A stretch of 17,343 nt of DNA from SG8-39 sp032125995 (GTDB lineage: Bacteria; Pseudomonadota; Gammaproteobacteria; Burkholderiales; SG8-39): the NCBI GenBank assembly GCA_032125995.1, contig JAQBBQ010000013.1:1-17343 (forward strand). The letters are read 5' to 3'. Made by a program: the position numbers and the translations under genes. Each line of letters begins with the position of its first letter. Within the stretch, counting starts at the first letter, position 1. This document shows positions 1 through 6,648 of the stretch, piece by piece. The notes beneath the pieces were generated by a model. That model was not told where the DNA came from and did no database searches. It saw only the letters and a list, made by a program, of their open reading frames with translations.

Positions 1-193
1 CGGTGCCGGCTTCGACCACGAGCGTGCGCGTGTCCTCGATGGCGTGCAGGATGGCCGCCGCCATCTCGATCTGCTGCGGGCGCGGCGCGAAACCGGGAAC
101 CGCCTTGGCGAGCGCCCCGTCTGCGGCGAAGAAATCGCTGAGCCGCCGATCGGATGGCTGTGTGCCGCCGGCCCCCGCGTCACGCGTGCTCAG
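1..193 (-). CDS. ATP-dependent DNA helicase, DinG/YoaA family (N-terminal fragment)
   Basis: Only the first 64 codons are inside the window; the gene continues past the left edge. The frame reads ...RLSDFFAADGALAKAVPGF, then APRPQQIEMAAAILHAIED, then TRTLVVEAGTG. This is the usual opening of DinG/YoaA superfamily 2 helicases: an 'FxxxGxLAxxxPGFxxRxQQxxMA' Q-motif region, then the start of Walker A (EAGTGTGKT), cut after AGTG. Family members are 5'-3' helicases with an Fe-S domain that act in DNA repair; that domain would lie outside. No ATG, GTG or TTG exists in frame between codon 44 (ATG at 64) and position 316. The best start is a CTG at 193-191, overlapping the stop of the preceding gene (CTGA) and sitting 5 nt after a strong Shine-Dalgarno GAGGTG. 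The preceding secretin-like gene is probably co-transcribed. The family call is firm, the start is not. Confidence 0.8.
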   Translation of the reverse strand, partial: MSTRDAGAGGTQPSDRRLSDFFAADGALAKAVPGFAPRPQQIEMAAAILHAIEDTRTLVVEAGT

Positions 194-1041
194 GGTCGCA
201 CCTCGTCGACCCGCACCCAGATTCGGCGACCGCTCGAAGCGCTTGCCTGCCGGCTTGAGCCGATCCCGCCTGCCGTTGCGGACGCGCTCTGTGCGACGCC
301 ACCGATCTCGAACCACTCGCCGAGGCGCGCGCTCACCGTCGTCGCCGCGCGCTGACTGTTTACCGTGCTCGCCCGGCCCCGCGCGCCGGAATCGCCGAAG
401 GTTTCGCGCTGCGGTGCAATGTCGAGGAACACCCTGGTCCCGGACAGGCGCGGCACGACCTCGAAGCCCGTGCTGGCGTCCTGAAACTGCGTGCCTTGCG
501 TCACGGTCCTGCCGCTCGGCGTTTGCGTGACGATGCCCTGGCGGATCGGTCGCGATTCGCCCGTCGAAATGAACGCGTGCCCGCCGTCGAGCACTTGAAT
601 GCGCTGATCGACGCGTTCGCTTCCTGTCGATTGATTCGCGCGCGCACTGATCGACACACTCGACTGATTGGCCGGCACCGGCTGGTTTGTGATGGTGACG
701 TTGCCGGAGCGCACCGTGCCGCGCGCGTCGATCGAGCGATCGCGCGCCTGCGCGTTGGAATCGAAACGCACCGAAATCATCAGGCGCCGCTGCGGTGTGT
801 CGATGCTCGCCAGCACGCGCCGGATTTCCTCGAGGTTGCGTGGGCTCGTACGCACGATGAGCTGATTGTTTTGGCCGCTCAGGACACCGCCGGGCTCGAG
901 CAGTGGTCGCAGGACCGGCAGCACCTGGTCTACCGTCCGGTGGCGGAGCGGAATGATTTCGAGTTCTGCCTGCGCAGTTGGCGCTAGCAGAAGCAGTAAC
1001 AACAAGATAGCAGTCTTAATGATAGTGAGTGCTCGCATCAT
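190..1041 (-). CDS. Exported secretin-like protein (secretin N-domain plus partial C-domain)
   Basis: 283 residues. A clear signal peptide (MMRALTIIKTAILLLLLLLAPTAQA, cleavage before ELE) sends it to the periplasm. Residues about 27-95 (LEIIPLRHRTVDQVLPVLRPLL ... NQLIVRTSPRNLEEIRRVLASID) match the secretin N1/NolW fold. The C-terminal half has pieces typical of the secretin core (TGFEVVPRLSGTRVFLDIAPQ, then TTVSARLGEWFEIGGV), but the protein is under half the usual secretin length. The middle is rich in Ser, Asn, Gln and Thr. It may be an accessory or relic of a secretin rather than a full outer-membrane pore. No other type II, type III or pilus genes are visible. A weak GGAAAAG precedes the ATG. 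The last codons overlap the helicase gene, which suggests one transcript. The cellular role is unknown. Confidence 0.75.
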   Translation of the reverse strand: MMRALTIIKTAILLLLLLLAPTAQAELEIIPLRHRTVDQVLPVLRPLLEPGGVLSGQNNQLIVRTSPRNLEEIRRVLASIDTPQRRLMISVRFDSNAQARDRSIDARGTVRSGNVTITNQPVPANQSSVSISARANQSTGSERVDQRIQVLDGGHAFISTGESRPIRQGIVTQTPSGRTVTQGTQFQDASTGFEVVPRLSGTRVFLDIAPQRETFGDSGARGRASTVNSQRAATTVSARLGEWFEIGGVAQSASATAGGIGSSRQASASSGRRIWVRVDEVRP

Positions 1042-1107
1042 TATCTTTTCCGATGTTCGTCTGTTCTCAACGCCGCCCCGCGCATGAGCGCTGACAGGCG
1101 CCTCGCT

Positions 1108-1136
1108 TTGACTTGCCTCGACTAATAATCTAAATT
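1108..1136 (+). promoter_or_regulatory. Probable sigma-70 promoter of the NlpC/P60 gene
   Basis: TTGACT (1108-1113) and TAAATT (1131-1136) are separated by 17 bp. Transcription would start near 1142, only a few bases before the ATG at 1146, so the message would have almost no leader. The GAGAG just before the ATG is too close to act as a normal ribosome binding site. Confidence 0.45.
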
Positions 1137-1145
1137 ACCCGAGAG

Positions 1146-1661
1146 ATGTTATATAAGTTTCTGTATTCGATCGTTTTTCTTGCTCTAGTCTCAGGCTGTG
1201 GTTCGCCCGGCACCAAGCGGCCCATTGCACCCGTCGATCCGCCGCAGACGGCGGAAACCGCGCCTACACCCCAGCATACCGAAGCGCTGCTGCAGGCGAT
1301 TATCGCCCTCGATACCGATTATCGGTACGGCGGCGACACGCTTGCCAACGGCTTCGACTGCAGCGGATTGGTGGCCCACGTATTCAAAACCGCGTGGGGG
1401 CTTGATTTGCCGCACAACGCCAGCGCGCAGAGTGAATACGGTACGCCGATCGGTGCCGGCGACCTGCGGCCCGGCGACCTCGTCTTCTACGACACGCTCA
1501 ACCGCCCCTACTCCCACGTTGGCATCTATCTCGGTGACGGCAAGTTCATCCACGCGCCGAAAACCGGTGCCCGGGTGAGGATCGAAAGCCTGCGCAAGCG
1601 CTATTGGGCGGCGCGCTTCAACGGCGCGCGGCGCATGCAACCACCTACGGACCGGCTTTAA
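1146..1661 (+). CDS. NlpC/P60 family lipoprotein (C40 peptidase)
   Basis: 171 residues. The N-terminus is a short lipoprotein signal with lipobox VSGC, so Cys18 is expected to be lipidated and the enzyme membrane-anchored. A Pro/Thr-rich linker (about 20-45) leads to an NlpC/P60 domain (about 47-165). The catalytic Cys72 lies in NGFDCSGLV, His124 in YSHVGIYLG and the third residue is His136 in FIHAP, so the site is complete. Such enzymes cut peptide stems of peptidoglycan, usually between D-Glu and meso-diaminopimelate. The length fits small Spr/MepS-like or YafL-like lipoproteins. An in-frame TAA lies five codons upstream, so this ATG is the first possible start. The gene is divergent from the secretin/helicase pair; no operon partner is visible. 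Confidence 0.9.
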   Translation: MLYKFLYSIVFLALVSGCGSPGTKRPIAPVDPPQTAETAPTPQHTEALLQAIIALDTDYRYGGDTLANGFDCSGLVAHVFKTAWGLDLPHNASAQSEYGTPIGAGDLRPGDLVFYDTLNRPYSHVGIYLGDGKFIHAPKTGARVRIESLRKRYWAARFNGARRMQPPTDRL

Positions 1662-1718
1662 TCCTGGCAGCCACGGCTAGAGGTCGCCAAAAGGTGAAGG
1701 TTGTTTGACCTGTATCAA

Positions 1719-1738
1719 CGATAATGATTCTCATTACT
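1719..1738. promoter_or_regulatory. Fur box upstream of the iron-binding protein gene
   Basis: GATAATGATTCTCATTACT (1720-1738) matches the 19-bp Fur consensus GATAATGATAATCATTATC at 15 of 19 positions. Read as the 7-1-7 motif, 1719-1733 matches 12 of 14. It ends one base before the -35 box of the strong downstream promoter, a position suited to iron-dependent repression. Confidence 0.75.
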
Positions 1739-1739
1739 A

Positions 1740-1769
1740 TTGACAACGCCGGCTCGAGGTGCCTATGAT
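1740..1769 (+). promoter_or_regulatory. Sigma-70 promoter of the ferric-iron binding protein gene
   Basis: A perfect -35 TTGACA (1740-1745) and a near-perfect -10 TATGAT (1764-1769) are 18 bp apart. Expected start of transcription is near 1776, giving a leader of about 30 nt before the ATG at 1806. The Fur box abuts the -35 hexamer. Confidence 0.65.
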
Positions 1770-1805
1770 CGGGCGAGATTTGAAACCATAGGCTGCTGAT
1801 TCAAA

Positions 1806-2819
1806 ATGAAAACGATCATTCTTCTCGCGCTCGCCGCAACCATCGGACTGGCCCATGCCGAGGACCAGGTCCTCAATCTCTACTCGTCGCGGCACTACCA
1901 GACCGATGAGGCCCTGTACGCCGAATTCACTAAGGGCACCGGCATCAAGATCAACCGGATCGAAGCCAAGGAGAACGCGCTGATCGAGCGTATCCGCAAC
2001 GAAGGTGCGCGCAGCCCCGCCGACGTTTTGATCACCACCGACGCCGGGCGCCTTTGGCGCGCCGAGCGACTAGGCCTGTTTCAGGCCGTGCGCTCGCCAA
2101 CGCTCGAGCAGCGTATTCCTCCGGCGTTTCGCGATCCGGGCGGACAGTGGTTCGGTTTCTCGCTCCGCGCGCGGGTGATCGTCTACAACAAGGCCAAGGT
2201 CAAGCCGGAGGAAATTCCGACCTATGAGTCGCTCGCAAATCCGCAATGGAAGGGCCGCATTTGCGTCCGATCGGGCACCCACATTTACAACCTGTCGCTC
2301 ATGGGCGCGCTCATCGAGCACCTCGGCAAGGAAAAGGCCGAGGCCTGGGCGAAGGCCGTAAAAGCGAATCTCGCACGCGAGCCAAAGGGCGGCGACACCG
2401 ACCAGATGCGCGGCGTCGCGGCGGGCGAATGCGACGTCGCGATCGGCAATCACTATTACTACGTGCGCCTCGTGCGATCGAAGAAAGCCGCCGACCAGGC
2501 GGTCGCAGAACAACTCGGCGTGGTGTTTCCGAACCAGGCCGGGCGCGGCACGCACTTCAACATCTCGGGGGCCGGCGTGCTGAAGCATGCGCCGCACCGC
2601 GCCGCCGCAGTGAAGTTCCTCGAGTATCTTGCGAGCGATTCCGCGCAGCGTTACTTTGCCGACGCCAATAACGAGTGGCCGGTCGTTACAGGCGTGAAGC
2701 TGTCGAATCCCGTGCTGACCGGGTTCGGCAACGTTAAGCACGATCCAATCAATGTGGCCGCCTTTGGGCGCAACCAGGCCGATTCACAGAAAGTCTTCGA
2801 CCGCGTCGCGTGGCGCTAA
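1806..2819 (+). CDS. Ferric-iron ABC transporter, periplasmic binding protein (FutA/FbpA type)
   Basis: 337 residues with signal peptide MKTIILLALAATIGLAHA cleaved before EDQ. It binds Fe(III) in the periplasm and hands it to an FbpB/FbpC-type membrane complex. The mature start (VLNLYSSRHYQTDEALYAEF) is typical of the FutA branch of the FbpA/AfuA family. By analogy with FutA proteins the likely metal ligands are His30 and Tyr31 (SRHY), Tyr161 (THIYN) and two of Tyr217-219 (NHYYY). GGDTDQMRGVAAGECDVAIGN before the last cluster is also typical. Length is normal. It has its own promoter with a Fur box, so it is expected to be induced by iron limitation. It faces the permease gene tail to tail, 45 bp apart, an unusual layout for this transporter. 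The ribosome binding site is weak (AGG about 13 nt upstream). Confidence 0.93.
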   Translation: MKTIILLALAATIGLAHAEDQVLNLYSSRHYQTDEALYAEFTKGTGIKINRIEAKENALIERIRNEGARSPADVLITTDAGRLWRAERLGLFQAVRSPTLEQRIPPAFRDPGGQWFGFSLRARVIVYNKAKVKPEEIPTYESLANPQWKGRICVRSGTHIYNLSLMGALIEHLGKEKAEAWAKAVKANLAREPKGGDTDQMRGVAAGECDVAIGNHYYYVRLVRSKKAADQAVAEQLGVVFPNQAGRGTHFNISGAGVLKHAPHRAAAVKFLEYLASDSAQRYFADANNEWPVVTGVKLSNPVLTGFGNVKHDPINVAAFGRNQADSQKVFDRVAWR

Positions 2820-2831
2820 GTGCTGGGTGCT

Positions 2832-2859
2832 GCGCCGCGCCGCGTGGTGCGAGCGGCGC
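2832..2859. terminator. GC-rich hairpin between convergent genes, possible bidirectional terminator
   Basis: GCGCCGC occurs twice (2832-2838 and 2837-2843) and can pair with GCGGCGC (2853-2859), giving a 7-bp stem. It lies in the 45-bp gap between the ends of the binding-protein and permease genes. No U-run follows on either strand, so termination activity is a guess. Confidence 0.3.
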
Positions 2860-2864
2860 CTGCG

Positions 2865-4532
2865 TCAGCCGATCGCCGGCCGGATGAGACGGCGCGACAC
2901 GAACAGCAGCGGTAACAGCCCGACGGCAACGATCACCAACGACGGCACCGCGGCTTCGGCGAGGCGTTCGTCTTGCGCGAGGTGATAGGCCTCAACCGCG
3001 AGCGTATCGAAGTTGAACGGCCGCAGCGCGAACGTCGCCGGCAGCTCCTTCATCACATCCACAAATACCAGCAGCGCGGCGGTCGCGAAGCTCGAGGCGA
3101 GCAGTGGTGCGTGTATACGCCGCAACATCGTCGCAGGCGTTGCGCCGAGGCTGCGCGCCGCGTCATCCATGCTCGGCCGGACCTTTGCCAGCCCCGCTTC
3201 AATCGTGTGCAGCGCAATCGCGAGGAATCGGACCAGATAGGCGTAGACGAGCGCAATGATCGATCCGGTGAGCAGCAATCCGATTTGAATGCCAAGGGTT
3301 TGCTCAATCAGTCCCGCGATCCAGTTGTCAATGCGGCCAAGCGGCACGAGGACGCCGACCGCGATGACCGCGCCGGGAATCGCGTAGCCGAGCGACGCGA
3401 GTCGATTCGCGCCGGTCACGAGGTGGCTGCGCGCAAGACGTCCAGCGTACGCCATGGTCGCGGCCAGCAGTACCGCTGCGCATGCGGTCACCGCAGCGAT
3501 CGTCGTGCTGTTGCCAATCAGGGTGAAGACCCGTTCGCCCCAGCGAGCGTCCGGGTCGCCGAGTACGAGATCGAGCAGGATGCCGACCGGCACGACGAAT
3601 CCGAATACCACCGGGGCCGCGCAGGCGACGAGGGCGAGCATTCGCCAGACACCGGTCAGCGGCTGCGCGGGCGCCGGCTTGCGCGGCGCGCCACTATGGT
3701 AGGCGGCGCGTCCGCGGCTCGCGCGCTCGAGCGCGAGCAGGAGCACAACGAATACCAGCAGGCAGCTCGAGAGTTGAGCTGCCCCCACGCGATCGCCCAT
3801 CGACAGCCAGGCCTTGAAGATGCCCGTCGTGAACACGTCGACCGCGAAGTACGACACCGTGCCGAAATCGGCCAATGTCTCCATCAGTGCGAGCGCCGTC
3901 CCGGCCACGATCGCCGGGCGGGCGAGCGGAACCGCAACACGAAAAAAACTCTCCCATGCCGTAAGCCCGGCGAGCCGACCGGCCTCGATCGCGTGGCGCG
4001 AAATGTCGAGAAAGGCCGTGCGCGCAATGAGGTACACGTAGGGATAGAGGGCAAGGGAAAGCATCGCGGCGGCGCCCCACAGCGAGCGCACTTCAGGAAA
4101 CCAGTACTCACGGGCACGCCACTCGAAGACGTCGCGCAACATCGTCTGCACCGGTCCGGTGAACTGCAGCCAGTCGGTATAGGCGTAGGCCATGACGTAG
4201 GCCGGCATCGCGAGGGGCAGCATGAGGGCCCACTCGAGCACCCGGCGGCCGGGAAAGCGGTACGCGGTGACGAGCCAGGCCGAGAGCACGCCGATGGAAA
4301 TCACGCCCCAACTGACCGCAACGAGCAGCAGCGCCGTATTGCCGACATAACGCGGCAGGACCGTACGCGCGAGATGCAAAAGGCTTCCGCCACCGCCCTG
4401 GAACAGGTTCGCGAGGACCGCGAGGAGCGGGAAAGCGAGCAACACGGCCGCAATCACAGTCGCCCAGCCGAGCAGGCCGAGGCGAAGATTCGGGCGCGTC
4501 AGCCGCAGGGCACCGAAGGAGGCAGTCTGCAT
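2865..4532 (-). CDS. fbpB: Ferric-iron ABC transporter permease, fused double domain (FbpB/SfuB type)
   Basis: 555 residues: two binding-protein-dependent permease units fused in one chain, as in FbpB/SfuB, forming the inner-membrane channel for Fe(III). The first transmembrane helix is about residues 20-44. Each half carries an EAA loop that contacts the ATPase: about 181-206 (AIEAGRLAGLTAWESFFRVA...) and about 457-478 (DDAARSLGATPATMLRRIHAPL). The segment MKELPATFALRPFNFDTLA (494-512) is highly characteristic of iron permeases of this family. A short polar linker (about 270-295) joins the halves. The gene diverges from fbpC across a Fur box and converges on the binding-protein gene. No strong ribosome binding site or clear promoter is seen ahead of its ATG, but the 94-bp divergent region holds the Fur box and a 14-bp inverted repeat. 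Confidence 0.93.
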   Translation of the reverse strand: MQTASFGALRLTRPNLRLGLLGWATVIAAVLLAFPLLAVLANLFQGGGGSLLHLARTVLPRYVGNTALLLVAVSWGVISIGVLSAWLVTAYRFPGRRVLEWALMLPLAMPAYVMAYAYTDWLQFTGPVQTMLRDVFEWRAREYWFPEVRSLWGAAAMLSLALYPYVYLIARTAFLDISRHAIEAGRLAGLTAWESFFRVAVPLARPAIVAGTALALMETLADFGTVSYFAVDVFTTGIFKAWLSMGDRVGAAQLSSCLLVFVVLLLALERASRGRAAYHSGAPRKPAPAQPLTGVWRMLALVACAAPVVFGFVVPVGILLDLVLGDPDARWGERVFTLIGNSTTIAAVTACAAVLLAATMAYAGRLARSHLVTGANRLASLGYAIPGAVIAVGVLVPLGRIDNWIAGLIEQTLGIQIGLLLTGSIIALVYAYLVRFLAIALHTIEAGLAKVRPSMDDAARSLGATPATMLRRIHAPLLASSFATAALLVFVDVMKELPATFALRPFNFDTLAVEAYHLAQDERLAEAAVPSLVIVAVGLLPLLFVSRRLIRPAIG

Positions 4533-4554
4533 AAGACAAAGCTTGAACCTGAAA

Positions 4555-4568
4555 TGTGCAGTTGCACA
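4555..4568. repeat. Inverted repeat in the leader of the permease gene
   Basis: TGTGCA GT TGCACA is a perfect 6-2-6 inverted repeat, 22 bp upstream of the permease start and 7 bp from the Fur box. It could be a second operator or a small leader hairpin; nothing else in the sequence decides this. Confidence 0.35.
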
Positions 4569-4575
4569 AGCGTAT

Positions 4576-4590
4576 TGATAATGATTATTG
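4576..4590. promoter_or_regulatory. Fur box in the fbpB-fbpC divergent region
   Basis: TGATAATGATTATTG fits the 7-1-7 Fur motif TGATAAT-N-ATTATCA at 12 of 14 positions. It is centred in the 94-bp gap between the divergent permease and ATPase genes and could repress both. Further GAT-type repeats (TTGATCTTGATT) continue to 4599, so a second, weaker Fur dimer site may adjoin it. Confidence 0.7.
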
Positions 4591-4593
4591 ATC

Positions 4594-4620
4594 TTGATTG
4601 GAGTTCCGCGCTCTTATAAT
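4594..4620 (+). promoter_or_regulatory. Promoter of fbpC, predicted to give a leaderless message
   Basis: A perfect -10 TATAAT (4615-4620) ends six bases before the ATG at 4627. The -35 is less clear: TTGATT (4594-4599) is 15 bp upstream, TTGATC (4588-4593) is 21 bp. Transcription should start at or within a base or two of the ATG, and no Shine-Dalgarno sequence is present. Confidence 0.6.
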
Positions 4621-4626
4621 CCACAC

Positions 4627-5748
4627 ATGACGGCGCCGACGCCGCTCCTCGCGGTACACGACCTGCATCTGGCCTATGACGACCGCAAGGTCGTGCATGG
4701 GCTGTCGTTCACGCTCGAGCGCGGCACCATCGGCTGCCTGCTCGGCCCGAGTGGCTGCGGCAAGACCACGGTCCTGCGAAGTATCGCGGGTTTTGAGCCG
4801 CCGGTTCGCGGCGAGATCTTGCTAAACGGTGAGCGTGTCAACGGTCCCGGGACGCTGGTGCCGCCTGAGCGCCGACGCATCGGCATGGTATTTCAGGACT
4901 TCGCCCTGTTTCCGCATCTCAGCGTCGCCGACAACATTGCCTTCGGCCTGCGCGACTGGCCGGCCCGCGAGCGTAGTGCGCGCGTGCGCGAACTAGCTGA
5001 CCTCGTTGGTCTCGAAACGAGCGCCAAGCAATACCCACACGAACTCTCCGGCGGGCAGCAGCAGCGCGTCGCACTTGCGCGGTCGCTCGCGCCGCGGCCA
5101 GACTTGCTGCTGCTCGATGAGCCATTTTCGAATCTCGACGTCGACCTGCGCGGGCGGCTCTCGGTCGAGGTTCGCGAGATCATCAAAGCCAGCGGCGCGA
5201 CCGCGGTGCTCGTCACCCATGACCAGCAGGAAGCGTTCGCGATGGCCGACGAAATTGGCGTCATGAACGACGGCCGCATCGAGCAGTGGGATTCGCCCTA
5301 CGCGCTCTACCACCAGCCTGTGAACCGCTTCGTTGCCGATTTCGTCGGCCAGGGCGTGTTCCTGCCGGCGAAGGTCCTGAACGCGCATCGCGTCGAGATT
5401 GAGCTCGGCGTGCTCGAGGGCGACGTCCCCGTTGCCTGCCAGCAAGGCTGCGAGATTTGCGGCCGCGGGTGCCTCGCGGACGTGCTCCTGCGCCCGGACG
5501 ACATCGTGCACGACGACGCATCAAGCATGAAAGCCGAAGTCGTGAAGAAAGCGTTCCGCGGCGCAGACATTATTTACACCCTGCGCCTCGACAGTGGCCG
5601 CAAAGTGCTCGCCCTGGTGCCGAGTCACCACAATCACGCCGTCGGCGAACGCATCGGCATCCGACTCGACGTCGATCACGTGGTCGCCTTCGCGCCGCAG
5701 GTTGCGTTGACGCCACCCCCAACGCCCCCAACGCCCCCAACGCCCTAA
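4627..5748 (+). CDS. fbpC: Ferric-iron ABC transporter ATP-binding protein (FbpC type)
   Basis: 373 residues; powers Fe(III) import through FbpB. ABC motifs are complete: Walker A GPSGCGKTT (40-48), Q-loop FQD (89-91), signature LSGGQQQR (140-147), Walker B LLLLDEP (160-166) with D-loop SNLD, and H-loop THD (197-199). After the ATPase core comes a TOBE-like regulatory domain (about 240-360) with LLRPDDIVHDD. That domain carries an unusual cluster C271-X3-C275-X2-C278-X3-C282. The C-terminus ends in a Thr/Pro tail (TPPPTPPTPPTP) made by 9-bp repeats. The chosen start is MTAPTPLLAVHDL. An upstream in-frame ATG at 4588 lies inside the Fur box and ahead of the -10, so it is very unlikely. Iron-repressed expression is expected. 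The gene converges on the TonB gene with 13 bp between. Confidence 0.93.
   Translation: MTAPTPLLAVHDLHLAYDDRKVVHGLSFTLERGTIGCLLGPSGCGKTTVLRSIAGFEPPVRGEILLNGERVNGPGTLVPPERRRIGMVFQDFALFPHLSVADNIAFGLRDWPARERSARVRELADLVGLETSAKQYPHELSGGQQQRVALARSLAPRPDLLLLDEPFSNLDVDLRGRLSVEVREIIKASGATAVLVTHDQQEAFAMADEIGVMNDGRIEQWDSPYALYHQPVNRFVADFVGQGVFLPAKVLNAHRVEIELGVLEGDVPVACQQGCEICGRGCLADVLLRPDDIVHDDASSMKAEVVKKAFRGADIIYTLRLDSGRKVLALVPSHHNHAVGERIGIRLDVDHVVAFAPQVALTPPPTPPTPPTP
5709..5744 (+). repeat. 9-bp tandem repeat at the 3' end of fbpC
   Basis: The unit AACGCCCCC is present at 5721-5729 and 5730-5738 and partly at 5739-5744, with an imperfect copy before. Each unit adds one Thr-Pro-Pro to the tail of FbpC, so changes in copy number would keep the frame. 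Confidence 0.75.
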
Positions 5749-5761
5749 ATACGCTGTTCGC

Positions 5762-6628
5762 TTAAGCGTCCGGCTCGCGCAGGCTGTAGATCGCCTTCAC
5801 CGTGACGCGGAATTCTCGGCCGCGCAGTGCCCCGGGAATCGGCACTAGCGGCATCGCCTCGCGGAACATGTCGATTGCCTGCCGATCGAGCACGACGTGC
5901 CCGCTGGTCTTGTTGATCGATAGCGCGCGAATCGTGCCGTTCGCGCCGATCACCATCGCGACCTCGACCGCTCCTTCCCACTGGTTGTCCTGCGCGGCGC
6001 GCGGGTAGCGCTTGTAGCGGCGCGCCGCATCGATGAGTTGCAGTCGGTAGCGTGCGAGCAGGTCCGCGTCGATTGCGGGCGCGCTCGGCGGCGGCGCCGG
6101 TTGCGGTGCCGCGCTCGCCACCGGGCCGTATTGCGTAGGCAATGGTTGCGAGGCTGGCGAGGGCGACGCGGGCGTTGGCTTGGTTGTCTGCGTCGCGTTC
6201 GCACCCCTCGCGTTTGTGATTCTCGTCTTTGGCTTGGGCGCCGGCGTTGACTTCGTTTCCTCGCGCACCGTCATACGCGGCTTTCGTTCGATGAGCGGCT
6301 CGGGCGTTGCCTGGTTTTCCAACCGCACCGCCGGCTTGCGCTTCAGGTCCACGGACGTCGACGCCACGGTGGGCTCGATCCTCGGCGCGGCGGGTGTCGC
6401 GGGTGCGGGCGGCGTAGGTGGCGTAAGTAGCGTGGGCTCGACCAGGCGCGCACTGATCGCGCCTAGAGACGCTGCCGCCATATTGACCTTCGGCGTCACC
6501 GCGTGCAGCAGCGAGAAGGCGATCACGTGAAGCACGATCGAAACGGCGATCGCGGTCTCGAGCAGGCGCAGTTCGTTGTCTTGGACGACGCGCCCCACCG
6601 TGCTCGCTGCCATGACGGGTCTTCGCAT
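5762..6628 (-). CDS. TonB family energy transducer
   Basis: 288 residues from the ATG at 6628. TonB proteins pass proton-motive energy from ExbB/ExbD to outer-membrane receptors for iron chelates, vitamin B12 and similar. One transmembrane helix near the N-terminus (LLETAIAVSIVLHVIAFSLLHAV) contains the Ser-x-x-x-His motif (SIVLH) needed for coupling to ExbB. A long Pro/Ala/Thr/Lys-rich periplasm-spanning region follows, then a C-terminal TonB domain of about 80 residues (YPRAAQDNQWEGAVEVAMVI ... SGHVVLDRQAI ... PLVPIPGAL). The start is uncertain: a GTG at 6640 and an ATG at 6613 are also in frame and none has a strong ribosome binding site. No exbB or exbD is next to it. It lies beside an iron importer but has no Fur box of its own; it follows the hydroxylase gene by about 60 bp on the same strand. 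Confidence 0.88.
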   Translation of the reverse strand: MRRPVMAASTVGRVVQDNELRLLETAIAVSIVLHVIAFSLLHAVTPKVNMAAASLGAISARLVEPTLLTPPTPPAPATPAAPRIEPTVASTSVDLKRKPAVRLENQATPEPLIERKPRMTVREETKSTPAPKPKTRITNARGANATQTTKPTPASPSPASQPLPTQYGPVASAAPQPAPPPSAPAIDADLLARYRLQLIDAARRYKRYPRAAQDNQWEGAVEVAMVIGANGTIRALSINKTSGHVVLDRQAIDMFREAMPLVPIPGALRGREFRVTVKAIYSLREPDA

Positions 6629-6648
6629 GGAGCGATCCACTATACACC

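Noticed and set aside
733..742. GCGATCGC palindromes (also near 3789 and 6548) as a repeat family
   Set aside because: The few copies lie in coding DNA and are expected in GC-rich sequence; flanks are not shared.
1031..1042. GATAATGAT at the start of the secretin-like gene as a third Fur box
   Set aside because: Only one half matches; the second half (GCGAGC...) does not, and the site covers the start codons themselves.
2973..4619. Long plus-strand open frame of 548 codons opposite the permease gene
   Set aside because: It mirrors fbpB in GC-rich DNA, is full of Arg, Glu and Gln with no recognisable domain, and the minus-strand frame is a clear permease.
4588..4626. Upstream ATG for fbpC
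   Set aside because: It falls in the Fur box and before the perfect -10 box, so it would not be on the transcript.
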